From Caulobacter sp. BK020 (GTDB lineage Bacteria; Pseudomonadota; Alphaproteobacteria; Caulobacterales; Caulobacteraceae), in assembly GCF_004342605.1 (NCBI RefSeq), contig NZ_SLZL01000015.1, positions 48,703 through 112,702 of the forward strand: a stretch of 64,000 nucleotides of DNA, written 5' to 3'. The position numbers were made by a program, and so were the translations under genes. The stretch's first letter is position 1. Every line of letters starts with the position of its first letter. This document shows, piece after piece, positions 24,740 through 34,605 of this stretch. Under the pieces are notes generated by a model that did not search any database, was not told where the DNA came from, and saw nothing but the letters and a program-made list of their open reading frames with translations.

Positions 24740-26014
24740 TCACTTCACCACCACCCCGCCCTTCATCACCGCCGCCACGTGCTCCAGCACCGAGACGTCG
24801 GCCAGGGCGTCGCCGTCCACGGCGATCAGGTCGGCATAGCGGCCCGGGGCGACCGCGCCGACGTCGGTCTTGCCCATCAGCTCGGCCGCCACGGTGGTCG
24901 CCGACTGGATGGCCTGCATCGGGGTCATGCCGTAGCGGACCATGTAGGTCATCTGCCGGGCGTTGAGGCCGTGGGGATAGACCCCGGCGTCGGTGCCGTA
25001 GGCGATCCTGACGCCCGCCTTGACCGCCTTGCGGAAGCCCTGGCGCTGGGCCTCGGTGGTCTCCAGGTTCTTGCGCAGGGTCTCGGCCGGCCAGCCGTGG
25101 GCCTTGCCGTAGGCGTCGATCCAGTCGCCGTCATAGATGTCGGCCACCAGGAACACGCCCTTGGCCTTCATCATGGCGATGGCCTCGTCGTCCATCAGCG
25201 AGCCGTGCTCGATCGAGCGGACGCCGGCCCGCATGGCCGATTTCATGCCCTCGGCGCCGTGGGCGTGGGCGGTGGCGTAGGTCCCGCGCCGGGCGGCTTC
25301 CTCGACGGCGGCCCGCATCTCGTCCTCGGTCAGCTCCTGGGCGCCCGGCTCGGTGCCGACCGTCAGGACCGCGCCGGTGGCGATCAGCTTCAGGAAGTCG
25401 GCGTGGTGGGCCAGGATGCTGGCCGCCTTGCGGTGGGCGTCGGCGGCGTCCTGGACCACGCCCGCCCGCATCTCGTCGGGCAGCTTGACGTCGGCCGCGA
25501 TCCCGGTGATCTCGCCGCCCCCGCCGGGGATGGTGATGTAGGCCCCGGCCACCGACATCCGCGGGCCGGGGACCAGGCCGGCGTTGATCGCGTCGCGCAG
25601 GGCCACGTCGCCGAACGCCCGCCAGGTCCCGACGTCGCGCACGCTGGTGAAGCCGGCCTCCAGGGTCGCGCGGGCGTGGGCGGCGCCGACATAGGCCTGG
25701 TAGGCGGCGGTGGTCAGCAGCGGCTCGGCGATGTTCTCGGTCTGCTCCTGGTCGCAGAGGTGGGTGTGCATGTCGATCAGGCCCGGCAGCACCATGCGCC
25801 CCGACCAGTCGATGACCTTGCCGTCGGTGGGGGCGGCCGTCCACGGCCCGACCGCGACGATGCGCTCGCCGTCGAGGGTGATCATCTGGTCGGTCAGGAC
25901 CTTGCCCTGCAGGGTGTCGACCAGCTTGCCGGCGTGGACGTAGACGGGGGCGGCCTGTGTGGCGAGCGGCGCGAGCGTCAGGGTGATGGCCAGGACGGCG
26001 GTGCGGAGGATCAT
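24740..26014 (-). CDS. Secreted amidohydrolase (Xaa-Pro dipeptidase/imidazolonepropionase-like)
   Basis: A 424 aa metal-dependent hydrolase with a signal peptide (residues 1-21, ending ATQAAPV), so probably periplasmic. Metal-binding motifs: HTH in GLIDMHTHL near residue 84, a Lys region (ADFLKLIATGA) near 208, His in TAHAHG and SIEHGSLMDD, and Asp in YGTDAGVYPHG. Members of this group cleave proline-containing dipeptides or other amides. It is last in a same-strand series of amino-acid permease, TonB receptor and sulfotransferase, consistent with peptide use. Confidence 0.9.
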   Translation of the reverse strand: MILRTAVLAITLTLAPLATQAAPVYVHAGKLVDTLQGKVLTDQMITLDGERIVAVGPWTAAPTDGKVIDWSGRMVLPGLIDMHTHLCDQEQTENIAEPLLTTAAYQAYVGAAHARATLEAGFTSVRDVGTWRAFGDVALRDAINAGLVPGPRMSVAGAYITIPGGGGEITGIAADVKLPDEMRAGVVQDAADAHRKAASILAHHADFLKLIATGAVLTVGTEPGAQELTEDEMRAAVEEAARRGTYATAHAHGAEGMKSAMRAGVRSIEHGSLMDDEAIAMMKAKGVFLVADIYDGDWIDAYGKAHGWPAETLRKNLETTEAQRQGFRKAVKAGVRIAYGTDAGVYPHGLNARQMTYMVRYGMTPMQAIQSATTVAAELMGKTDVGAVAPGRYADLIAVDGDALADVSVLEHVAAVMKGGVVVK

Positions 26015-26034
26015 GCGATGAATATCTCCCTTGT

Positions 26035-26138
26035 CCGCTCATCCCGGCGAAAGCCGGGACCCAAGCGGCGTTGGCCTGTTGATCTCCGCGCGACGCCGCA
26101 AGCTCAGCTTGGGTCCCGACTTTCGTCGGGATGAGCGG
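26035..26138. repeat. Family B inverted repeat, copy 2
   Basis: CCGCTCATCCCGGCGAAAGC at the left and a slightly decayed right arm (GTCCCGACTTTCGTCGGGAT). The permease stop codon lies inside this repeat. Confidence 0.9.
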
Positions 26139-27486
26139 AGTTGTGGCCCTTGCCCCGCGTCAGCCAGTAGAACGGCGCGCCGATGGCCAGCAGGCCGAGG
26201 CCCAGCAGCACCGCCTGGCCGCCCGCCCCGACGAGGGTCCAGACCGAATAGACGCCGGCCAGCAGCGCGATCAGCGTCAGGCCCAGGGTCGGGGCGATGC
26301 GCCGCGTGGCCTGCAGCTTCAGCGCCGCCAGGGCGCAGGCCAGGTAGGCGAACAGCGAGGCGGTGGTCGCCACGAGGGCGATGAAGGTGAACAGGTCGGC
26401 CATCGACTTGGCGTAGTTCATCAGCACCAGGACGGTCAGGAAGCCGGCCGACAGCAGGTGGGCGCGGACCGGCGCGCCGCGGGCCGACTCCTTGGCCAGG
26501 AAGGCTGGAAACACCCCGCCCTTGGCCATGGCGTAGGGCATCTCGCCCTGCAGCAGCACCCAGCCGTTCAGGGCGCCGAAGGCGCTGATCGCCGCGAACA
26601 GGGCCAGGACCTTGCCGGCGTCGCCGCCCCAGTGGAGGCTGACGAAGTCGGCCAGCGGGGCGTTGGAGACCTTCAGCGCGTCGGCCGGGGTCAGCAGCAC
26701 CACGGCCGAGCAGACCAGCAGGTAGATCAGGCCGGTGAACACCGTGCCTGTCAGGGTGGCGCGGGGGATGGTGCGGACCGGGTCGACCACCTTGCCGGCC
26801 GGCACCGTCGCCGATTCCAGCCCCAGCAGCGCCCACAGCGTCAGGGCTCCGGCGGCGGTGATCGCGCCCGGATGGATGTCGGCGGGGCGGAACGGCGTCA
26901 GGGTCGCCCCGCCGTCGCGGCCGATCACCCAGAAGGCCAGGCCGGCTACCGCCGCCAGCGGCAGCAGCTTCAGCACCGTGGTCGCCACCTGCACCCCGCC
27001 GGCCAGGCGGGCGCCGGCGATATTGACCCCGACCAGCAGCCAGACCGCGCCCAGGGTCACCAGCAGGTGCATCCCCGGAACTTGGGCAATGGCCGGGAAG
27101 ATCGCCGACAGATAGCTGACCGCCCCGGTGGCGATGGCGGCGTTGCCGACCCACAGCGAGATCCAGTAGCTCCAGGCCACCATGAACCCGACCAGGGGCC
27201 CGAACGCCTCCTGCGTGTAGGCGTAGGGCCCGCCGGCCTTGGGAAACTCGCGCGCCAGGCCGGCGAACACCACCGCCAGGCACAGGGCCCCGCCGATGGT
27301 CAGCAGCCAGCCGAACACCGCGTTCCAGCCGTAGGGGGCCAGGGACGCGGGCAGCATGAACACCCCCGAGCCGATCATGTTGCCGACCACCAGGGCCGTG
27401 CACATCCAGAAGCCCAGCGCCCTTGTGGAAGGCCCGTGGGGGGTCGTGACCTTGAGGATCGGGACCTTCTGCGGGGTCTCTGTCAT
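26104..27486 (-). CDS. APC-family amino-acid permease
   Basis: A 460 aa inner-membrane transporter with about 12 hydrophobic helices. The first helix has the APC signature NMIGSGVFMLPASLAPYG (about 35-52), followed by the AREFPKAGGPYAYTQEAFGP segment. Such permeases exchange or import amino acids with protons. The natural protein probably ended near the residue pair GK at about 448; the final residues SAHPDESRDPS are translated from repeat B2. The start is ATG at 27486 (MTETPQKVP). It lies between TonB receptor 2 and the amidohydrolase on the same strand. Confidence 0.92.
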   Translation of the reverse strand: MTETPQKVPILKVTTPHGPSTRALGFWMCTALVVGNMIGSGVFMLPASLAPYGWNAVFGWLLTIGGALCLAVVFAGLAREFPKAGGPYAYTQEAFGPLVGFMVAWSYWISLWVGNAAIATGAVSYLSAIFPAIAQVPGMHLLVTLGAVWLLVGVNIAGARLAGGVQVATTVLKLLPLAAVAGLAFWVIGRDGGATLTPFRPADIHPGAITAAGALTLWALLGLESATVPAGKVVDPVRTIPRATLTGTVFTGLIYLLVCSAVVLLTPADALKVSNAPLADFVSLHWGGDAGKVLALFAAISAFGALNGWVLLQGEMPYAMAKGGVFPAFLAKESARGAPVRAHLLSAGFLTVLVLMNYAKSMADLFTFIALVATTASLFAYLACALAALKLQATRRIAPTLGLTLIALLAGVYSVWTLVGAGGQAVLLGLGLLAIGAPFYWLTRGKGHNSAHPDESRDPS

Positions 27487-27534
27487 GCGGTCAGGCTTTC
27501 ATGGGGCGGAGCGTTGGTCCATGGCCTCTAAACA

Positions 27535-27637
27535 CCGCTCATCCCGGCGAAAGCCGGGACCCAAGCCGAGCTGGCGGTTCGGTCCTGGACGGGACCGCCG
27601 ATCCCGCTTGGGCCCCGGCTTTCGCCGGGGTGAGCGG
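27535..27637. repeat. Family B inverted repeat, copy 3
   Basis: Lies between TonB receptor 2 and the permease. The left arm is standard; the right arm reads GGGCCCCGGCTTTCGCCGGG, one of the diverged variants. Confidence 0.9.
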
Positions 27638-27651
27638 ATGCGGAGAATGAC

Positions 27652-30042
27652 CTAGAACTTCTGCCCGAACTTCACCCCGATGGTGCGTGGCTGCAGCGGC
27701 ACGGAATAGACCTCGGCGCCGCAGACGGCCTCGACGCATTCGGTGCTGCGGGTCAGGCTGGCCCGGCTGTCGTTGAGGTTCACGACATAGGCCGAGAAGG
27801 TCCAGCTGTCGCGGCCGATCCCCGCCGACAGGTCGGTGGTGATGTAGCCGGCCTGCTTGCCCAGCACCTCGCGAGCGAAGGTGCGCAGGTCGGCCCAGGC
27901 GTCGGTCTGGCCGACGATCCCGCCCTGGACGAAGGCGTCGTAGCCCGCCAGGTCGAACTCGTAGCGGGCGTTCAGATTGGCCTTGAACTTGGGCGTCACC
28001 GGCAGGCGCTGGCCGTCCGGGGCGCGCTCGGGATAGTTGTCCAGGTCGACCGGGCAGTTGGTGATCGGCTGGCCGGTGGCCGGGTCGACCTTGCCGCAAT
28101 AGGTCCCCTTCAGCTTGGCGTCGATATAGGTCGCCGCGCCGTTCAGGGTCAGGCCGTGCTTGATCGCGAAGCTGAAGTCGGTCTCGGCGCCGTTGATCTC
28201 GGCCGAGACGGCGTTCTTGATCTCGGTCAGGCCGTTGGCCCCGACGATCGAGAACTGGAAATTGTCCCAGGTCTCGTGGAACACCGCGCCGTTCCAGCGG
28301 AAGCGGTTTTCGGCCCAGCTGGTCTTCCAGCCGAACTCGTAGTTCTTCAGGAAGTCGGAGTGATACGGCGGCAGGGTGCCGCGACGGTTGATGCCGCCCG
28401 GCCGGAAGCCCTCGGAATAGGTGATATAGACCAGCTTGTCGGGGTCGATCTTGTAGGTGAGGTTGATCTTCTTGCTGTTGCCGTTCTCCTTGACCCGCTT
28501 GTCGAGGTTGGTGCACGGCGAGCCCTCGATCTCGGGACCGGTGAAGCACGCCTTCTCCCCGGTCGAGCCGTAGCCGGCCCCGTAGCCGTAGAAGCCCTTG
28601 AGGCTGTTGTCCGACTTGAAGAAGCGGACGCCGCCGGTCAGGGTCAGCTTGTCGGTGATGTCGAACGCCGCCTCGCCGAACGCGGCGCTGTCGCGGTCGA
28701 CACGCTTCTGCTCGGTCAGCCAGATCGTGCCCGGATGGCCCGGCACCGAGATCGAATCGCCGATGTCGTCGATGCGGTAGTCCTGATGGATGCCGTGGGT
28801 CTGGCGCTGGTAGAACAGGCCGCCGACGACGCGGAAGCGGTACTCCTGCGGGGTCGAGACGCGCAGCTCGTGGCTGAGCTTCATATAGGCGTCATGGCCG
28901 ATGATGTACTGCGACGGGTCGACCGGGTTGCCGGCGTCGTCGGTCCAGTAGGCGCCGTAGCCGGCCAGGGTGTCGTAGAAGAACGAGTAGTCGGTGTAGT
29001 CCTGGCGGGTGTCGACGTCGCGGTCCAGGTACGAGCCGGCATAGGTGACGTCGAGGTTGCTGATCTTGCCCTCGACGGTCATGGCCGCCTGCCACCACTT
29101 GTCCTTGGAGTTTTCCGGGTAGTAGTGGGCCACCTTCAGGGCCCCCAGGCTGCGGTCCTCGGAAAACACCCCGCCGACCTTCTCGATCTGGCCCATCACC
29201 TGGGGCGTGATCACCCAGTTGTCGCCGGCCTCGATCTTCATCGCCGCCCGGCCGCCATAGAGGTCGACGTCGTTATAGTCCTTCTTGACCCGGTCGGCGT
29301 TGCTGACCGTGATCCCCGAGGTGGGATAGGTGCGCGAGCCGGCGACATTGTCGATATAGCCGCCCTGGTGCTCGGCCCAGCCGACCAGGCGCACGGCGAC
29401 CTTGTCGCTGAGCGGCTGGTTGACGAAGCCCTCGGCCGTGTAGCCCTGGTCGCCGTGGGCGATGGTGTTGGCCTCCAGGTCGTAGGCGGCGCTGAAGCCG
29501 GCGGTGCTGGGCTTGTTGGTGATGATGCGCAGCGTGCCGGCCTGGGAGCTGGCGCCGTACAGCGTGCCCTGCGGCCCCGACAGGGCCTCGACCCGGGCGA
29601 TGTCGTAGATGTGGATGTCCAGCGCGCCCTGGATGGTGGTGACGGGCTGCTCGTCCAGATAGACGCCGACGCTGGGCAGCGAGCCGGAGTGGTTGCCGTC
29701 GCCGCCGCTGGCCACGCCGCGGAAATAGACGTTGGAGAAGCCCGGCGACGAGGTCTGGAACGACACGCTGGGCAGGTATTTCACATAGTCGGTGAAGGCC
29801 GCGACCTGCAGCTGCTCCAGCTTGGCCTCGCCCAGCGCCTGGATGCTGACCGGCACGTCCTGCAGGTTTTCCGAACGCTTCTGCGCGGTGACCACCACCT
29901 CGTCCAGGGCGACCGCGCCCTGGGGAGCAGTCTGGTCCTGGGCCTGCGCGGCGGCCGCCGTCAGCATGGTCGAGGCCAGAAGCGCGGAGGTCAGCAGGCC
30001 GCCTTTCGAAGGGGCGGTCTTGTTACGCTTGGTGGACGTCAT
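27652..30042 (-). CDS. TonB-dependent outer-membrane receptor 2
   Basis: A 796 aa active transporter of the outer membrane. A signal peptide covers about residues 1-35 (ending AAAAQAQD). A TonB-box-like DEVVVTAQKRSENLQDVPVS is near 50-70, then the plug (VSFQTSSPGFSNVYFRGVAS, RVEALSGPQGTLYGASSQAG), a 22-strand-size barrel, and a terminal Phe (KFGQKF). The start is ATG at 30042 (MTSTKRNK). Downstream on the same strand are an amino-acid permease and a periplasmic amidohydrolase; upstream is a TPR-sulfotransferase. This suggests peptide or amino-acid-derivative uptake. Confidence 0.95.
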   Translation of the reverse strand: MTSTKRNKTAPSKGGLLTSALLASTMLTAAAAQAQDQTAPQGAVALDEVVVTAQKRSENLQDVPVSIQALGEAKLEQLQVAAFTDYVKYLPSVSFQTSSPGFSNVYFRGVASGGDGNHSGSLPSVGVYLDEQPVTTIQGALDIHIYDIARVEALSGPQGTLYGASSQAGTLRIITNKPSTAGFSAAYDLEANTIAHGDQGYTAEGFVNQPLSDKVAVRLVGWAEHQGGYIDNVAGSRTYPTSGITVSNADRVKKDYNDVDLYGGRAAMKIEAGDNWVITPQVMGQIEKVGGVFSEDRSLGALKVAHYYPENSKDKWWQAAMTVEGKISNLDVTYAGSYLDRDVDTRQDYTDYSFFYDTLAGYGAYWTDDAGNPVDPSQYIIGHDAYMKLSHELRVSTPQEYRFRVVGGLFYQRQTHGIHQDYRIDDIGDSISVPGHPGTIWLTEQKRVDRDSAAFGEAAFDITDKLTLTGGVRFFKSDNSLKGFYGYGAGYGSTGEKACFTGPEIEGSPCTNLDKRVKENGNSKKINLTYKIDPDKLVYITYSEGFRPGGINRRGTLPPYHSDFLKNYEFGWKTSWAENRFRWNGAVFHETWDNFQFSIVGANGLTEIKNAVSAEINGAETDFSFAIKHGLTLNGAATYIDAKLKGTYCGKVDPATGQPITNCPVDLDNYPERAPDGQRLPVTPKFKANLNARYEFDLAGYDAFVQGGIVGQTDAWADLRTFAREVLGKQAGYITTDLSAGIGRDSWTFSAYVVNLNDSRASLTRSTECVEAVCGAEVYSVPLQPRTIGVKFGQKF

Positions 30043-30167
30043 ATCGGCTCCCCGAACTGTTCGGAGAACGATGCTCTTCTGGCTGATTTGAGCCCGCAAG
30101 ATGTAAAATTCAAACGCGCGTCAATTCGGCCGACTGTTGCAGAAATGGCAGGGTTCTGTGCGGCTGA

Positions 30168-32171
30168 TCAAAATTCAGGCGCGGCGGGATAACTGGATAG
30201 AACCGGTCCCAGGGCGGTCTTCAGGGGGCCCAGCCATGATTCGTAATTCTGCCAATGCTCGACCCCATCCTTGAAGATGGGACGACGCACCTGTTCAGAG
30301 CTTGCGGTGCGCACGGCGCGGTCGTTTTCGTGGAAATTCAGGCACGATTCTTCGAACGGCAGGCCGCAATAGGCCAGCAGGGCGCGGATCTCCCGCTCCG
30401 GATCCTCGATCATCGATTCGTAGATCACCCGGTGCACGCGCCCCGGCAGCACGGCGTCGACATGGGCCATCAGCTCCACATAGTCGGCGTAGTAGCGGCC
30501 GATGTCCTCCAGGCCGTAGCTGAAGTTCTGGCCGCGGGCGAAGTGCTGCTTGAAGCCCGAGAAGCAGCAGCCCAGCGGGTGGCGGCGCGCGTCGATGATC
30601 TTGGCGTTCGGCAGCATCAGGGCGATCAGCCCGACATGGGCCCAGTTGTTGGGCATCTTGTCGATGAACAGCGGCCGGTCGGTCTTGCGCTGCACCCGGG
30701 TGCGTTCGAGGAACTCCTCGCCCAGGGCCTTCAGGGCGTCGGCGTCCAGGGTGGCCAGGACCTCGGGATAGGGCGACTCGTCCTTTAGCCGCCGGGCCAT
30801 CGAGGTGACGTCGGGAAGCTCCATCGTGCCCTCCACCGCCGAATGGCTGGCCAGGATCTGCTCGACCAGGGTCGAGCCGGCGCGCGGCAGGCCCAGGACG
30901 AAGATCGGGTCCGGCGCGGGGCAGCCCTGCCCGGCCCGCGACGCGAACAGCGGCGCCGTCAGCACCGCCTTGCTGCGCGCCACGTGCCGGGTCATCACGG
31001 CCGGATCGTACGGAACCTGGGTCCGCCGCAGGGCCGCGCCGCGGGCGTAGCAGGCGAACGATTCGGCGTAGCGGCCGGCGTCCTCGTGGGCCTTGCCCAG
31101 GGCGTAGTGCAGGTGCAGGCGGTCGTCGTCGTCCAGGTCGCTCCGCGCCAGCTGGGCCTCCATCGCCGCCAGGTCGGCCGCGTCGAAGCGGTAGGTCTTC
31201 ATGTTGGCCAGGCTCCACCAGGCCTCGCCCAGCGACGGGGCCTGGTCGACGGCCTTGCGATAGGCGGCCGCGCAGTCGGCCGAGCGGCCCACGGTCTTCA
31301 GCGCATGGCCATAGCTCATCCAGCCCTTGGGCTGCTGGGGATGGCGGGCCAGCACGTCCTCGTAGAGGGCGATGGCCCCGGCATATTCGCCGATCCGCGC
31401 CAGGCAGGCGGCCTTCAGGTTCAGGTAGCCTGGATGGCGCGGCTCGTCGGCCAGCAACCGGTCCAGCTGGGCCAGGGCCTCCGTCGACCGCCCCAGGCGG
31501 TAGTGCAGGGTGGCCAGGTTGTAGCGGGCGCCGGTGAAGGCGGGGGCCAGCTTCAGGCAGTCCTGCAGCAGGGCCTCGGCCTCCTCCTCGCGGCCCTGCC
31601 GGGCCACGGCCTCGGCCAGCATGCGGATCGCCGCCGGCTCGGCGGGGCGGACGGCCATCAGCTCGCGCAGCACCTTTTCCGCCCGGCCCGGCTCGCCGTC
31701 GACCAGCGCCGCGGCGGCGGTCATCAGCACCGGGTCGCGGACTCCGCCCTTGATCTGCCGGGCCCGGGCGGCCTGGGCCCCGGCCTCGTCGCCCAGCAGC
31801 TCCAGCGCCTCGGCCAGGCCGCGCCAGGCCTCGGCCAGGTCGGGATCGGCGGCGACGGCTCGCTTGAACGCGGCGACGGCCGCCTGGGTGTGGCCGGCGG
31901 CGGCCAGGATCCGGCCGTGCTCCAGCTGGATCGGCGGCGCCTGGGCGAAGGCCCGCGACAGCGGCTCGACCACCCGCAGGGCCTGGGCGACGTCGCCCGA
32001 CAGCCGCAGGCCCGCGGCCAGGATCAGGGTGGCCTCGGCGTGGCGGGGCACGGCCTCGAGGATGGCCATGGCCTGCTCCACCGCCTGCCGCGGATCCAGG
32101 TCCAGCAGCCGCCAGCCGTTGGCCAGGGCTGTGGCGACGCTGCCGGAGGGCTCGGTGGTGGCGGTGGTCAT
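30168..32171 (-). CDS. TPR-repeat sulfotransferase
   Basis: A 667 aa protein with two parts. Residues about 20-400 are tetratricopeptide-like helical repeats (for example ALAQLDRLLADEPRHPGYLN and GAIALYEDVLARHPQQPKGW). Residues about 410-660 are a sulfotransferase domain with the PAPS 5'-phosphosulfate loop FVLGLPRAGSTLVEQILASH, and a 3'-phosphate region with RRHPLGCCFSGF. No signal peptide. Proteins of this design are common next to TonB receptors in Caulobacterales and Sphingomonadales; what they sulfate is generally unknown. The start is ATG at 32171, about 50 bases after the aminotransferase stop. Confidence 0.9.
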   Translation of the reverse strand: MTTATTEPSGSVATALANGWRLLDLDPRQAVEQAMAILEAVPRHAEATLILAAGLRLSGDVAQALRVVEPLSRAFAQAPPIQLEHGRILAAAGHTQAAVAAFKRAVAADPDLAEAWRGLAEALELLGDEAGAQAARARQIKGGVRDPVLMTAAAALVDGEPGRAEKVLRELMAVRPAEPAAIRMLAEAVARQGREEEAEALLQDCLKLAPAFTGARYNLATLHYRLGRSTEALAQLDRLLADEPRHPGYLNLKAACLARIGEYAGAIALYEDVLARHPQQPKGWMSYGHALKTVGRSADCAAAYRKAVDQAPSLGEAWWSLANMKTYRFDAADLAAMEAQLARSDLDDDDRLHLHYALGKAHEDAGRYAESFACYARGAALRRTQVPYDPAVMTRHVARSKAVLTAPLFASRAGQGCPAPDPIFVLGLPRAGSTLVEQILASHSAVEGTMELPDVTSMARRLKDESPYPEVLATLDADALKALGEEFLERTRVQRKTDRPLFIDKMPNNWAHVGLIALMLPNAKIIDARRHPLGCCFSGFKQHFARGQNFSYGLEDIGRYYADYVELMAHVDAVLPGRVHRVIYESMIEDPEREIRALLAYCGLPFEESCLNFHENDRAVRTASSEQVRRPIFKDGVEHWQNYESWLGPLKTALGPVLSSYPAAPEF

Positions 32172-32219
32172 GGCCGGATGGGAGGACGGGGGGCCGGGGA
32201 TGTCAACGGCCCCCAGGGC

Positions 32220-33551
<1,332 letters not shown>

Positions 33552-33591
33552 GGGGAAGTCTCCGGCCCTGGCGTTCTGGGCTGACGCGTGC

Positions 33592-33606
33592 ATTGTGATC
33601 GCAGTT
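33592..33606. promoter_or_regulatory. Candidate GntR operator in front of the aminotransferase
   Basis: ATTGTGATCGCAGTT, matching 14 of 15 bases of the site at 34574-34588 (read on the minus strand there). It is nearly palindromic around TGTGATCGCA. Confidence 0.6.
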
Positions 33607-33632
33607 GTGTGCGTTAGCGCAACCCCCAACCT

Positions 33633-33753
33633 CCGCTCATCCCGGCGAAAGCCGGGACCCAAGCCGAGTCCGGCCCGGGAACGCGGACGATCGATCGCGC
33701 GACGCGCTTTTCGGATAGGCAGCTTGGGTCCCGGCTTTCGCCGGGATGAGCGG
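33633..33753. repeat. Family B inverted repeat, copy 4
   Basis: A complete copy with both arms intact, lying between the aminotransferase promoter region and the GntR start codon. Confidence 0.92.
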
Positions 33754-33773
33754 ATTTGAGAGGAGGGAGGGGC

Positions 33774-34451
33774 ATGAGCACGCACACCCGCAAACCCCTC
33801 GCCGACAGCCTGGCCGTGCACGACCAGGTCTATGAGGCCATCCGCCAGGCCCTGATCACCGGCCGCATCGCGCCGGGGGTCGGGGTCAGCTTGCGCAGCC
33901 TGGCGGCCGAGCTGGGGGTGTCGCCGATGCCGGTGCGCGACGCCGTGCGGCGGCTGTCAGCCGAGCGAGCGCTCGAAATCAATCCGGCCAACAAGCGGCT
34001 GAGCGTGCCGTCCCTGACCGCCAACCGTCTGGACCAGCTGTCCCAGGCCCGGCTGTGGATCGAGCCCGAGCTGGCCGCCCGCGCCGCGCCCCACGCCGAC
34101 GCGGCCCTGCTCAAACGCCTGCGCGAGCTGGACGCCGCCGTCGACGACGCCCTGAAGCTGGGCGACGTCGACGCCTACATGACCGCCAACCACGCCTTCC
34201 ACTTCGCCCTGTACGCGCGGGCCGGGGCCGAGGTGCTGCTGGCCATGGCCGGCGGACTGTGGCTGCAGATCGGGCCGTTCATGCGGGTGGTGTTCGGCCG
34301 GGTCGGCGCCGACGGCCTGGTGGCCGACCGCCACGCCGAGGCCATGGAGGCCCTGAAGGCCCACGACGCCGAGGGCGCCCGCCGCGCCGTCGCGGCCGAC
34401 CTGGCCGAGGGCATGGACAAGATGCGCGCGGCGGTGGAGGCGGGACGGTGA
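33774..34451 (+). CDS. GntR-family (FadR subgroup) transcriptional regulator
   Basis: A 225 aa regulator. The winged helix is in the first 75 residues (VYEAIRQALITGRIAPG, LRSLAAELGVSPMPVRDAVRRL). The rest is an all-helical FCD ligand-binding domain with NHAFHFALYARAG (metal/ligand His), and late helices ending GMDKMRAAVEAG. The start is ATG at 33774 with GAGGAGGGAGG directly upstream. It sits between an outward-facing aminotransferase and an aldehyde dehydrogenase, both of which carry a shared 15 bp site in their leaders, so it very probably regulates polyamine/omega-amino acid catabolism. The inducer is unknown. Confidence 0.93.
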   Translation: MSTHTRKPLADSLAVHDQVYEAIRQALITGRIAPGVGVSLRSLAAELGVSPMPVRDAVRRLSAERALEINPANKRLSVPSLTANRLDQLSQARLWIEPELAARAAPHADAALLKRLRELDAAVDDALKLGDVDAYMTANHAFHFALYARAGAEVLLAMAGGLWLQIGPFMRVVFGRVGADGLVADRHAEAMEALKAHDAEGARRAVAADLAEGMDKMRAAVEAGR

Positions 34452-34467
34452 GGGCCGCAGCGAGGTT

Positions 34468-34493
34468 GGTGACAGGCGCATGCGCCTGTCACC
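34468..34493. repeat. 26 bp perfect palindrome downstream of the GntR gene
   Basis: GGTGACAGGCGCA plus its exact reverse complement. It differs from the copy at 16797-16822 only at the third base of each arm. Confidence 0.85.
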
Positions 34494-34573
34494 GATCGCG
34501 TCCAGGGCGCCCATCGTTTGGGCGCGGCGCGCATCGCGTCTTCACCGACCTTGACAGTCGGCCATCCGACGCA

Positions 34574-34588
34574 AACTGTGATCACAAT
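34574..34588. promoter_or_regulatory. Candidate GntR operator in front of the aldehyde dehydrogenase
   Basis: AACTGTGATCACAAT, with the perfect palindrome TGTGATCACA at its centre, ends 17 bases before the GTG start codon. Its reverse complement matches the site at 33592-33606 at 14 of 15 positions. Confidence 0.62.
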
Positions 34589-34605
34589 TCACCGCGAGAT
34601 CTTCC

